Assembly (NCBI GenBank): GCA_024696565.1 | Contig: JAILGR010000184.1 | Span: 1 to 13,307, forward strand | Origin: Acholeplasmatales bacterium | Lineage (GTDB): Bacteria; Bacillota_I; Bacilli_A; Acholeplasmatales; Anaeroplasmataceae | Direction of reading: 5' to 3' | Length of the DNA stretch: 13,307 bases | Part shown: positions 5,934 to 13,307 of the stretch, one piece after another | Layout: the number at the start of each line of letters is the position of its first letter | How positions within the stretch are numbered: the stretch's first letter is position 1 | Notes under the pieces: model-generated | What the model was told of the DNA's origin: nothing | Databases searched by the model: none | The model's input: only the letters and a program-made list of their open reading frames with translations | Made by a program: the position numbers and the translations under genes

Positions 5934-7589
5934 ATGTTAACAGATTTAGAAATTGCTCAAAAGGCCGAAATTAAGCCCATTACTGAAATTGCTAAGGAAT
6001 TGGGAATTGATGAAGAAAATTTAGAATTATATGGAAAATATAAAGCTAAAGTATCACTTGATTCCTTTGGAAATAAGGATGGTAAGTTGATATTAGTAAC
6101 TGCTATAAATCCAACTCCAGCAGGAGAAGGGAAATCAACTACTACTATTGGATTAGGTGATGCATTACATAGACTTGGAAAGAAGACTGTAATTGCACTA
6201 AGAGAACCATCATTTGGACCTGTTTTAGGTGTAAAAGGTGGAGCTGCAGGTGGTGGATATTCACAAGTTATTCCTATGGAAGATATAAATTTACATTTTA
6301 CTGGTGATTTCCATGCTATTGAGGCCGCCAATAACTGTGTATCTGCAGTTTTAGATAATCACATTTTCCAAGGAAATGAATTACATATTGATCCAACTAG
6401 AGTAGTATGGCATCGTGTAATTGATATGAACGATAGAGCGCTTAGAAACTGTGTTGTAGGCTTAGGTGGTTCTTCAAATGGTGTTCCAAGAGAAGATCAT
6501 TTTGATATCGTAGTTGCTTCTGAAATTATGGCTATTTTATGTTTAGCTAAGGATATGGATGATTTAAGATGCCGTTTAGATAGAACAGTTGTAGCTTATA
6601 CATACGATCGTTTACCTGTAACTATTAAGGATTTAAAAATCACTGGTGCATTAATGATGATTTTAAAGGATGCATTAAAACCAAATTTAGTGCAAACTTT
6701 AGAACATACACCAACATTTATTCATGGTGGACCATTCGCGAATATTGCTCATGGTTGTAATTCTGTAATTGCAACTAAAAAAGCATTAAGTTATGGTGAT
6801 TATGTAGTAACTGAGGCTGGATTTGGTGCTGATTTAGGTGCTGAAAAGTTCTTAGATATTAAATGTAGAGAGGCTAATTTAAAGCCTAGCTGTGTTGTAA
6901 TAGTTGCTACAATTCGTGCATTAAAGATGCATGGTGGTGTTAAGAAGGAAGATTTAGGACAAGAAAATGTTGAAGCTTTACAATTGGGTTTCAAGAATCT
7001 AGAAAAGCATATCGAAAACATTAAGAAATTTAATCTTCCATATGTTGTTGCAATTAACCGCTTCACATCTGATACAGAAGCTGAGATTAAAGCTCTTGAG
7101 GATTGGAGTATAAATAATAATCATCCTGTTAGTCTATCTGAAGTATGGGCTAAGGGTGGTCTTGGTGCTATTGATTTAGCAAATAAGGTTATTGACCAAA
7201 TCGAAAATGGCGAAAATAACTTCAAATTCATTTATGAAAGAGAAGATTCTATAAAGACTAAGATTGAAAAAATCTGTAAAGAAATTTATGGTGCTACAAA
7301 TGTTGAATATACACAAGATGCTAAGAATCAAATCGCAAGATTAACTAAGCTTGGCTTCTCAAATCAATTAGTTTGTATGGCTAAAACACAGTATTCACTT
7401 TCAGACAATCCAAAATTACTTGGACGTCCAGAAGACTTTACTGTAACTATTAGAGGTGTTACTCCATCAATTGGTGCAGGATTTATTGTAGCTTTATCTG
7501 GTGAAATTATGAGAATGCCAGGTTTACCAAAAGAACCTGCAGCTGAGCGTATGGATGTTGTTTCGGGGAAGATAGTAGGATTATTTTAA
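5934..7589 (+). CDS. fhs: Formate--tetrahydrofolate ligase
   Basis: Makes 10-formyl-tetrahydrofolate from formate, ATP and tetrahydrofolate. This feeds the two formyl-transfer steps of purine synthesis and initiator-tRNA formylation. The 551 residues match the family's usual length of about 555. The P-loop [11 protein letters not shown] is at residues 61-71, followed by the hallmark [20 protein letters not shown] and [39 protein letters not shown] is in the middle and [11 protein letters not shown] near the end. It is probably the first gene of an operon: the next gene begins 12 bases after its stop, with the ribosome site overlapping the stop region. Cytoplasmic. The link with purE further down fits supply of formyl groups for purines. 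Confidence 0.97.
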   Translation: MLTDLEIAQKAEIKPITEIAKELGIDEENLELYGKYKAKVSLDSFGNKDGKLILVTAINPTPAGEGKSTTTIGLGDALHRLGKKTVIALREPSFGPVLGVKGGAAGGGYSQVIPMEDINLHFTGDFHAIEAANNCVSAVLDNHIFQGNELHIDPTRVVWHRVIDMNDRALRNCVVGLGGSSNGVPREDHFDIVVASEIMAILCLAKDMDDLRCRLDRTVVAYTYDRLPVTIKDLKITGALMMILKDALKPNLVQTLEHTPTFIHGGPFANIAHGCNSVIATKKALSYGDYVVTEAGFGADLGAEKFLDIKCREANLKPSCVVIVATIRALKMHGGVKKEDLGQENVEALQLGFKNLEKHIENIKKFNLPYVVAINRFTSDTEAEIKALEDWSINNNHPVSLSEVWAKGGLGAIDLANKVIDQIENGENNFKFIYEREDSIKTKIEKICKEIYGATNVEYTQDAKNQIARLTKLGFSNQLVCMAKTQYSLSDNPKLLGRPEDFTVTIRGVTPSIGAGFIVALSGEIMRMPGLPKEPAAERMDVVSGKIVGLF

Positions 7590-7601
7590 GGAGGGATTTA
7601 C

Positions 7602-9326
7602 ATGGAATATGTAACAGGAAAAAGACAAGTCGTAATGAATTTCTCAGAGAAATTCTGTAAGACTGAAAATGAAGTATTATCATCAGACTGCTTTGCAGAT
7701 GTATGGGGAAAGTATGTTAAACATTTATTTAAAACAGAAAACCAGACTTTCTTAGCAGTATTAAAGATTTTTCCTAAGAAGGAAGTTGAGCAAAAAACAA
7801 TTAATCTATTTAAACTATTATTAACATTTAGTGTTGATGAGGTTTCTGAAATGGATCCATTCTATAATCAAGCATTACAAAAGAAAGATGTAATGTATGA
7901 TTTAGTTCAAAACTTCTATGATTATTGGAGAAAGTTAGAAAGATATGCCGTTATCATTTCAAGAGCAACTAGAGATGGTATTGAAACTAACTCATTCATT
8001 GATGCACAAACAGAATTTAATGATGTAGTTTTGAAAACTTATCGTTTAATTTGTGAAAAGCTATATGGTCATAAGTTCCCAATTTATAGACAATTACCTG
8101 CAGGTACAAATGCAGCTATCCTAATTTCTAGAAATGAATGGATGAAGAAAGATTCAAAATATGCATTCTTAGCTAAGGCTGAAGCTATTGAACAAATTCT
8201 TATCCGTCCACCATTTATTTCTTATTCAGACAAGAATAAGAGAACTGGTACTTATCCAGAAGCTAAAGAAAATCCTATTAATTGGATTAAGGATAAATTT
8301 AAAGCTAATGAATATTATTGTTATGCTGCAAAAGTAGGTAGTGCATTATCATATGTATATTTCCATAGAGATTATTTAGCTCATGGTATTACATTATGTA
8401 ACTTATTTGAATTTGTTCCAGTATCTGATGTTAAGGGTAAGAAGCCAGATTGTATTTATATCTTTGGTGCAGATTATGATGATGAATCATATTTCTATTA
8501 TGATAAAGAAGATCATATTTATGTAGGTATTGCACCACATAATTCTACAATTGATTATTTTGGTTATATGAAGAAGATGTTATTAACTTTATATAATACA
8601 AAGATGATTGAAGAAGGTGGTTTACCACTTCATGGTGCTTGTGTACATATTACAATGAAATCCGGTAAGACAAAAAATATCGTAATCATTGGTGATAGTG
8701 GTGCTGGTAAGAGTGAATCTCTAGAGGCATTATCTGAAATGGCTGGCGAAGAGATTTCTTCACAATTAACTATCTTCGATGATATGGGTACATTCAAGAT
8801 GAATGAAAAAGGTGAAATCTTAGCTTATGGTACTGAAATTGGTGCATTCGTAAGACTAGATGATATGACTGGTGGATATGCTTATCGTGAAATGGATAGA
8901 GCAATCTTTATGAACCCTGACAAGATTAACTCAAGATTAGTTATTCCAGTAGCAACTTATCCTCAAATTATGAAAGGATATAAAGTTGATATGGTATTAT
9001 ATGCTAATAACTATGATGCTGAATGTGCTGATCCAGTTGAATTCTATAATTCTGCTGAAGAAGCTAAGCCTATCTTTATTAGAGGTGCAAGAAGAGCTAA
9101 AGGTACTACTCAAGAGACTGGTATGACTGAGTCATTCTTTGCAAATCCATTTGGACCAGTTCAAAGAGAAGAAAAGACTAGAGTTATTATTGATAAAATG
9201 TTTGATAAGCTATTTGAAGATGGCACTAAGGTTGGTGTATTACATACAAGATTAGCTGTTCCTGGAATGGAACATGAAGGTCCAGCTCTAGCTGCTAAGA
9301 GATTATTTGAAATTTTAGGTAAATAA
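7602..9326 (+). CDS. Divergent PEP-carboxykinase-like P-loop protein
   Basis: A 574-residue cytoplasmic protein of the PEP carboxykinase / HPr-kinase P-loop group, with an N-terminal half (about 1-300) not recognised as a specific domain. From residue 319 it follows ATP-type Pck[13 protein letters not shown], then LPLHGA with H344, P-loop GDSGAGKS at 364-371, FDDMG with D393/D394, and [19 protein letters not shown] at 501-519. The distance K325-H344 (19) equals that between the E. coli PckA metal ligands K213 and H232, and a D269 equivalent is present. PckA converts oxaloacetate and ATP to PEP and CO2. Whether this protein does so, or is a kinase of another substrate (the SGAGKSE P-loop also resembles HPr kinase), is open. 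Ribosome site AAGGAGGG (7588-7595). The spacing to purE is two bases, so it is in the fhs-purE operon. Confidence 0.7.
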   Translation: MEYVTGKRQVVMNFSEKFCKTENEVLSSDCFADVWGKYVKHLFKTENQTFLAVLKIFPKKEVEQKTINLFKLLLTFSVDEVSEMDPFYNQALQKKDVMYDLVQNFYDYWRKLERYAVIISRATRDGIETNSFIDAQTEFNDVVLKTYRLICEKLYGHKFPIYRQLPAGTNAAILISRNEWMKKDSKYAFLAKAEAIEQILIRPPFISYSDKNKRTGTYPEAKENPINWIKDKFKANEYYCYAAKVGSALSYVYFHRDYLAHGITLCNLFEFVPVSDVKGKKPDCIYIFGADYDDESYFYYDKEDHIYVGIAPHNSTIDYFGYMKKMLLTLYNTKMIEEGGLPLHGACVHITMKSGKTKNIVIIGDSGAGKSESLEALSEMAGEEISSQLTIFDDMGTFKMNEKGEILAYGTEIGAFVRLDDMTGGYAYREMDRAIFMNPDKINSRLVIPVATYPQIMKGYKVDMVLYANNYDAECADPVEFYNSAEEAKPIFIRGARRAKGTTQETGMTESFFANPFGPVQREEKTRVIIDKMFDKLFEDGTKVGVLHTRLAVPGMEHEGPALAAKRLFEILGK

Positions 9327-9328
9327 TT

Positions 9329-9802
9329 ATGGCAGTAATTGGAATAATTATGGGATCTACTTCAGATTATGAAGTAATGCAAGATGCTTGCAAAGTATTA
9401 GATGAATTTGGTGTTTCATATGAAAAACAAGTTGTATCTGCACATCGTACTCCAGATTTAATGTATGAATATGCACATACAGCTAGAGATAGAGGTATTA
9501 AAGTAATTATTGCAGGAGCTGGTGGTGCAGCTCACTTACCTGGTATGGTAGCAGCTATGACTACACTTCCTGTAATTGGTGTACCTGTTAAATCTAGAGC
9601 ATTGAATGGATTAGATTCATTGTTATCTATCGTTCAAATGCCAGGTGGAGTTCCTGTTTTAACAGTAGCAATTAATGGTGCAAAGAATGCAGCATTATCA
9701 GCACTATCAATTTTATCTACTTCAGACGATGAGATAAAAACAAAATTGGAGGAATTCCGTAAAAATCAAACAGAGACAGTTTTGAAAGCGGTATTAGAGT
9801 AA
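9329..9802 (+). CDS. purE: N5-carboxyaminoimidazole ribonucleotide mutase PurE (class I)
   Basis: Converts N5-CAIR to CAIR in de novo purine synthesis. The 157 residues are full length for class I PurE. Motifs are [13 protein letters not shown] at the N-terminus, SAHRTPD near 38-44 with the catalytic histidine, [14 protein letters not shown] near 63-76, and [20 protein letters not shown]. Its start is only two bases after the stop of the upstream PEPCK-like gene and there is no strong ribosome site, so translation is probably coupled. The usual partner purK is not adjacent, nor is the rest of a pur operon. If purK is missing from the genome, a class II-like use of CO2 would have to be considered, but the motifs are class I. 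Confidence 0.95.
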   Translation: MAVIGIIMGSTSDYEVMQDACKVLDEFGVSYEKQVVSAHRTPDLMYEYAHTARDRGIKVIIAGAGGAAHLPGMVAAMTTLPVIGVPVKSRALNGLDSLLSIVQMPGGVPVLTVAINGAKNAALSALSILSTSDDEIKTKLEEFRKNQTETVLKAVLE

Positions 9803-9816
9803 GAAAACTGTCTAAA

Positions 9817-9841
9817 AATTAGCGGTTTTATATGGCTAATT
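9817..9841. repeat. Inverted repeat after purE
   Basis: AATTAGC (9817-9823) pairs with GCTAATT (9835-9841) across 11 bases. On the plus strand it is followed by ATTAAAAAA, not a T run, so it is a poor terminator for purE. On the minus strand it is followed by TTTTTAGAC. It may be a processing or weak termination structure at the operon end. Confidence 0.4.
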
Positions 9842-9852
9842 ATTAAAAAATA

Positions 9853-9861
9853 TGGTATCAT
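9853..9861 (+). promoter_or_regulatory. Possible extended -10 promoter for fba
   Basis: TGGTATCAT (9853-9861) is an extended -10 element like that before fhs; no good -35 lies 17 bases upstream. A start near 9868 would give a leader of about 40 bases ending in the strong ribosome site AAGGAGGA before the ATG at 9908. Confidence 0.4.
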
Positions 9862-9907
9862 TATAGATGGTATGAATTAAATAGTAATTTAAGGAGGAAC
9901 TATTTAT

Positions 9908-10891
9908 ATGGCTTTAGTAAATTCTAAAGAATTATTTGAAAAAGCTTATAAGGAAGGATACGCTGTTGGTGCTTTCAATGTTAACAACATGGAAATCGTT
10001 CAAGCTATCACTGAAGCTGCTGGTGAATTAAATTCTCCAGTTATCCTACAAGTATCTTCTGGTGCTAGAAAATATGCAAACGCTAGATACTTAGTTCATA
10101 TGGTACAAGCTGCCGTTGAAAACAATCCAAACATTCCAATCGTATTACACTTAGACCATGGTGATTCATTTGAATTATGTAAGTCTTGTATCGATGATGG
10201 ATTTACATCAGTTATGATTGACTATTCTGGTCATTCATATGAAGAAAATGTTGAAGTTACTAAGAAGGTTTGTGACTATGCTCATGACGTTGCTGCTCGT
10301 GGTCGTTATGTTACAGTTGAAGCAGAACTTGGTACTTTAGCAGGTGTTGAGGATGATGTAAAGGTTGAATTCGGAAAGTCAAGCTATACAGATCCTGATC
10401 AAGTTCAAGATTTCGTTACACGTACTGGTGTTGACTCATTAGCTATCGCTATTGGTACATCTCATGGTGCTTACAAATTCAAGGCTGAACAATGTACAAG
10501 AAATAAGGATGGTGTTTTAGTTCCACCTCCACTAAGATTCGATATTTTAAAGGAAGTTGAAAAGAGATTACCAGGATTCCCTATCGTATTACATGGTTCT
10601 TCATCAGTTCCACAAGAATATGTTAAGATTATTAATGAACATGGTGGAAAGATGCCAGATGCAATCGGTATTCCTGAAGATCAATTAAGAGAAGCTGCAA
10701 AGATGGCAGTATGTAAGATCAATATTGACTCTGACTTACGTTTAGGTATGACTGCTGCTATTCGTTTACACTTCGATGAACATCCTGATCATTTCGACCC
10801 ACGTCAATATTTAGGCGATGGTAGAAAGAACGTTAAGGATGTTGTAAAGCATAAGATTGTAGAAGTTTTAGGTTCTAACAACAAGGCTTAA
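9908..10891 (+). CDS. fba: Class II fructose-bisphosphate aldolase
   Basis: Zinc-dependent aldolase of glycolysis and gluconeogenesis, splitting fructose-1,6-bisphosphate to dihydroxyacetone phosphate and glyceraldehyde-3-phosphate. The 327 residues form one TIM barrel. HLDHGD at 81-86 holds the catalytic D83 and zinc ligand H84, VEAELGTLAG at 137-146 the acidic residues, GTSHGAYKF at 183-191 the second zinc histidine (H186), and LHGSSSVP at 228-235 the third (H229) with the phosphate-binding loop. NIDSDLR near the C-terminus is also typical. The related tagatose-bisphosphate and KDG-type aldolases share these motifs, but the length and the strong ribosome site of an apparently highly expressed single gene favour the glycolytic enzyme. 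GC-richer codons such as TTC, AAC and GAC are more frequent here than in neighbours, as expected for high expression. Ends in a strong terminator. Confidence 0.93.
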   Translation: MALVNSKELFEKAYKEGYAVGAFNVNNMEIVQAITEAAGELNSPVILQVSSGARKYANARYLVHMVQAAVENNPNIPIVLHLDHGDSFELCKSCIDDGFTSVMIDYSGHSYEENVEVTKKVCDYAHDVAARGRYVTVEAELGTLAGVEDDVKVEFGKSSYTDPDQVQDFVTRTGVDSLAIAIGTSHGAYKFKAEQCTRNKDGVLVPPPLRFDILKEVEKRLPGFPIVLHGSSSVPQEYVKIINEHGGKMPDAIGIPEDQLREAAKMAVCKINIDSDLRLGMTAAIRLHFDEHPDHFDPRQYLGDGRKNVKDVVKHKIVEVLGSNNKA

Positions 10892-10901
10892 TGAATATAA
10901 G

Positions 10902-10929
10902 AAATCCAAGAATTTTTTCTTGGATTTTT
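10902..10929 (+). terminator. Strong intrinsic terminator of fba
   Basis: AAATCCAAGAA (10902-10912), loop TTTT and TTCTTGGATTT (10917-10927) form a perfect 11-bp stem running into a T-rich tail. Confidence 0.9.
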
Positions 10930-11001
10930 CTTTTTCTATTGTTAAAAAAATAATAGGTTTTATTATTAAGGGTTATTTAGGATTTATACTAAATAAAAGT
11001 A

Positions 11002-11029
11002 TTGATTTTTTAGAAATATTCTTTATAAT
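11002..11029 (+). promoter_or_regulatory. Sigma-A-type promoter for speA-aguA
   Basis: TTGATT (11002-11007) and perfect TATAAT (11024-11029) are 16 bases apart; the start site would be near 11036. A GAGG ribosome site lies at 11060-11063, before the ATG at 11072. Confidence 0.65.
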
Positions 11030-11071
11030 AGATTTGTTTCTAAAGAAAACGATTAGTAGTGAGGTTTAAGT

Positions 11072-12565
11072 ATGGATCAAAATAAAACGCCTTTTTTGAA
11101 TGCGCTTAAAAATTATATAAATCAAAATATATCTCCATTTGATGTTCCAGGACATCATATGGGTAATGCTAATAATTTATTTAAGGATTTAGTTGGAGAT
11201 ATTACATATATGTGTGATGTTAATGCACCTAGGGGCTTAGATAATTTAAATCATCCTAATGGTGTAATAGATGAAGCTCAAAAGCTTATGGCGGATTGTT
11301 ATCATGCTGATGAGGCCTTCTTTTTAATTAATGGTACATCATCAGGAATTATGGCTATGATTATGGCTACAGTAAAAGCTCATGAAGAGATTATTTTACC
11401 AAGAAATTGTCATAAATCAGTTATTAATGCATTAGTATTATCTGGTGCTATTCCAGTTTTCGTTATGCCAGAATTCGATAAGAATCTAGAAATATCTAAC
11501 CAACCTACAGTTGATGATTATATAAAGAAGATGGATAAGCATCCTAATGCAAAAGCTATATTTGTAATTAACCCTACATATTTTGGTGCGACTAATGATC
11601 TAAAGTTATTAGCATATGAAGCTCATAGAAGAGGCATGCTATGCTTAGCTGATGAAGCTCATGGGGCCCACTTGGGATTCCATAATGCCTTGCCTATTGC
11701 GGCTATGGATGCTTCATTTGATTTATCAGCAGTATCTATGCATAAAACAGGTGGAGCATTAACACAAGCTTCTGTTTTACTTAGAAAAGGCACTAGAGTA
11801 ACTCATTATGATGTTTTTAAAGCATTGATGGTTATTAATACTACAAGTCCATCTAACTTATTAATTGCTTCACTAGAATCTGCAAGACATTATTTATATT
11901 ACTTTGGTGAGGAAAACTTAGATAATGTTATTAAAATGGGAAATGATGCTAGAGCTAAAATCAATTTAATACCAGGCTTTAAGGCTAGAGGTAGAGATTA
12001 TTTCATTAATCAAGGTTCATTTGCTTATGATTGTACTAAGCTTGTAATTGAACTTGAGTCATTAACTATTAATGGTTTTGAACTATATAATATTTTAAGA
12101 GATGAATATAATGTTCAAATGGAATTAGCTGAACAATATGTAGTATTAGCTATCTTGGCTATTGGTACTAAACAAGAACATTTAGATAATTTAGTTAATG
12201 CATTAAAAGATATATCTAAAAAATATTATGTTGAAAATAGAACATATCCTAAGTATTATTATGATTCACCATTCCCTAAGATGGTTATGAGACCGCGTGT
12301 TGCATATCAAGCTCCTGTTCAAAGAGTTAAGCTAGATGATGCAATTGGATTAATTTCAAAGGAATCAATTATGATTTACCCACCAGGTATTCCTTTAATT
12401 ATTCCAGGTGAGGTATTTGATCAAAATATTGTTGATAGAATTAAACAATATAAAAAGACTAACGCTACAGTATTAATGGATTATGATGATTTAACAGTAT
12501 CTGTTGTAGATTATGAACAATACTTAGAAAATAGAGAAAATGTGGAGGATAGATTTGATGACTAA
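11072..12565 (+). CDS. speA: Arginine decarboxylase, PLP fold type I (Orn/Lys/Arg family)
   Basis: PLP-dependent decarboxylase of the short Gram-positive type (497 residues; Bacillus SpeA is about 490), without the N-terminal wing domain of the long acid-stress enzymes. Near the start is FDVPGHHMG (23-31). NGTSSG (87-92) binds the cofactor phosphate, DEAHGAH (194-200) holds the aspartate and histidine against the PLP ring, and SMHKTGG (222-228) holds the Schiff-base lysine K225. A C-terminal domain with YPPGIPLIIPGE follows. The motifs do not separate arginine from lysine or ornithine. The overlapping downstream agmatine deiminase strongly suggests arginine to agmatine. Own promoter; its last eight bases overlap the start of aguA. 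Cytoplasmic. Confidence 0.9.
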   Translation: MDQNKTPFLNALKNYINQNISPFDVPGHHMGNANNLFKDLVGDITYMCDVNAPRGLDNLNHPNGVIDEAQKLMADCYHADEAFFLINGTSSGIMAMIMATVKAHEEIILPRNCHKSVINALVLSGAIPVFVMPEFDKNLEISNQPTVDDYIKKMDKHPNAKAIFVINPTYFGATNDLKLLAYEAHRRGMLCLADEAHGAHLGFHNALPIAAMDASFDLSAVSMHKTGGALTQASVLLRKGTRVTHYDVFKALMVINTTSPSNLLIASLESARHYLYYFGEENLDNVIKMGNDARAKINLIPGFKARGRDYFINQGSFAYDCTKLVIELESLTINGFELYNILRDEYNVQMELAEQYVVLAILAIGTKQEHLDNLVNALKDISKKYYVENRTYPKYYYDSPFPKMVMRPRVAYQAPVQRVKLDDAIGLISKESIMIYPPGIPLIIPGEVFDQNIVDRIKQYKKTNATVLMDYDDLTVSVVDYEQYLENRENVEDRFDD

Positions 12566-13307
12566 TCCTTTAAATGATAATTATACATTACCTTTTGAAG
12601 GCAATTTACATGATGGAACAATTATATTATTACCATATAGAATTGATACATGGGAAGATGGTGGTAATAAAGCATTTAATGAGTTTTGTGAAATTATAAA
12701 TGCAATTTCTTTATATGAACATGTATATGTAATTAAAAGTAAGAATGTTAAATATGATACTAGTATTTTAGAGAATAAAAAGAATGTATCTATTCATAAT
12801 TTAGAATATGACGATTCTTGGGCTAGAGATAATACTTTAATATTTTTAAGAAATAAAGAGGGTAAACTTAGAGCTGTTGATTTTGGTTTTAATGCTTGGG
12901 GTGGCTTAGTTGATGGTTTATATTCACCTTGGGATAATGATGATAAATTAGGTAGTGAATTAGTGAATTTATTAAATGTAGAATGTTATAAGGATAAAGA
13001 CTTTATTTTAGAAGGTGGTTCTATTCATTCTAATGGTAAAGGTATACTTTTAACTACTGAAGCTTGTCTATTATCAGAAGGAAGAAATAAGAATTTATCT
13101 AAAAAAGAAATTGAAAATCATTTAAAAATGATGTTAGGCATGGATAAAGTTATTTGGTTACCTCATGGTATTTATAATGATGAGACTAATGAACATGTAG
13201 ATAATATGGCATGTTTTTTAGATGAAAAAACTGTTTTATTAGCTACATCTAAAGATAAATCTGATATCCAATATAAATGGAGTATGGAAGCTAAAGAAAT
13301 ACTAGAG
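12558..13307 (+). CDS. aguA: Agmatine deiminase, C-terminus cut by the window edge
   Basis: Converts agmatine to N-carbamoylputrescine and ammonia, second step of the arginine-agmatine route to putrescine. The frame runs open from the ATG at 12558 to the right edge (250 codons). The family is about 365-370 residues, so about 115-120 are missing, including the C-terminal segment with the catalytic cysteine. Visible family marks are DDSWARDN at 85-92, VDFGFNAWGG at 107-116, LEGGSIHSNG at 151-160, and WLPHGIYNDETNEHVDN at 200-216 with the catalytic histidine H213. The ATG lies inside the last codons of speA (8-base overlap), with GGAGG at 12544-12548 as its ribosome site, so the two are translationally coupled. 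The next expected genes, an N-carbamoylputrescine amidase or a carbamoyltransferase/carbamate kinase, would be beyond the window. Confidence 0.95.
   Translation, partial: MTNPLNDNYTLPFEGNLHDGTIILLPYRIDTWEDGGNKAFNEFCEIINAISLYEHVYVIKSKNVKYDTSILENKKNVSIHNLEYDDSWARDNTLIFLRNKEGKLRAVDFGFNAWGGLVDGLYSPWDNDDKLGSELVNLLNVECYKDKDFILEGGSIHSNGKGILLTTEACLLSEGRNKNLSKKEIENHLKMMLGMDKVIWLPHGIYNDETNEHVDNMACFLDEKTVLLATSKDKSDIQYKWSMEAKEILE

Noticed and set aside
5957..6331. 124-codon minus-strand open frame inside fhs, and similar frames at 1050-1262, 5563-5799 and 6800-7066.
   Set aside because: They lie antisense to well-identified genes, have no recognisable family or supporting ribosome site, and are shadows of the plus-strand codon pattern.
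1..13307. CRISPR array, tRNA, rRNA or prophage genes.
   Set aside because: No regularly spaced repeats, tRNA cloverleaf or phage-like gene was recognised; apart from the TnpB element the window is ordinary chromosome.

Overview
This window looks like ordinary chromosome from a very AT-rich Gram-positive bacterium of the Bacillota, of the Bacilli, Erysipelotrichia or RF39 type. The clues are the low GC content, AGGAGG-type ribosome sites, strong intrinsic terminators, and a gene set that includes HflX, DegV, YeeN-type YebC, PyrR, Fhs, class II Fba and SpeA/AguA. TGA is used as a stop (tnpB) and tryptophan is TGG, so the standard bacterial code applies and this is not a code-4 Mollicute. The exact taxon cannot be read from the window.

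Layout, left to right. The minus-strand 5' part of hflX runs off the left edge. It is divergent from degV, which ends in a clean terminator. Next comes a TnpB-only insertion element: a tnpB gene of the zinc-finger-less type, an imperfect palindrome upstream of it, and a chain of four hairpins over its 3' end that looks like the omegaRNA/right-end region. A YwaF-type membrane protein gene follows at once, then yebC (yeeN type) with its own promoter and terminator. A short pyrR gene is next. After it comes a probable operon fhs, PEPCK-like gene and purE, then a monocistronic fba. The window ends with speA overlapping aguA, which is cut by the right edge.

How the genes work together. Fhs supplies 10-formyl-tetrahydrofolate for purine synthesis and purE is a purine step, so the fhs operon is partly a purine/C1 unit. 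A divergent PEP-carboxykinase-like protein with retained catalytic motifs sits between them. SpeA and AguA make the first two steps of arginine to agmatine to N-carbamoylputrescine. PyrR senses pyrimidine nucleotides.

The most interesting signal is the pyrR leader. An almost perfect PyrR-binding loop overlaps the gene's own Shine-Dalgarno sequence, and its lower stem pairs into the start codon. This implies autogenous translational repression rather than the classical attenuation. The second is the TnpB element with its hairpin chain directly against a host gene's ribosome site.
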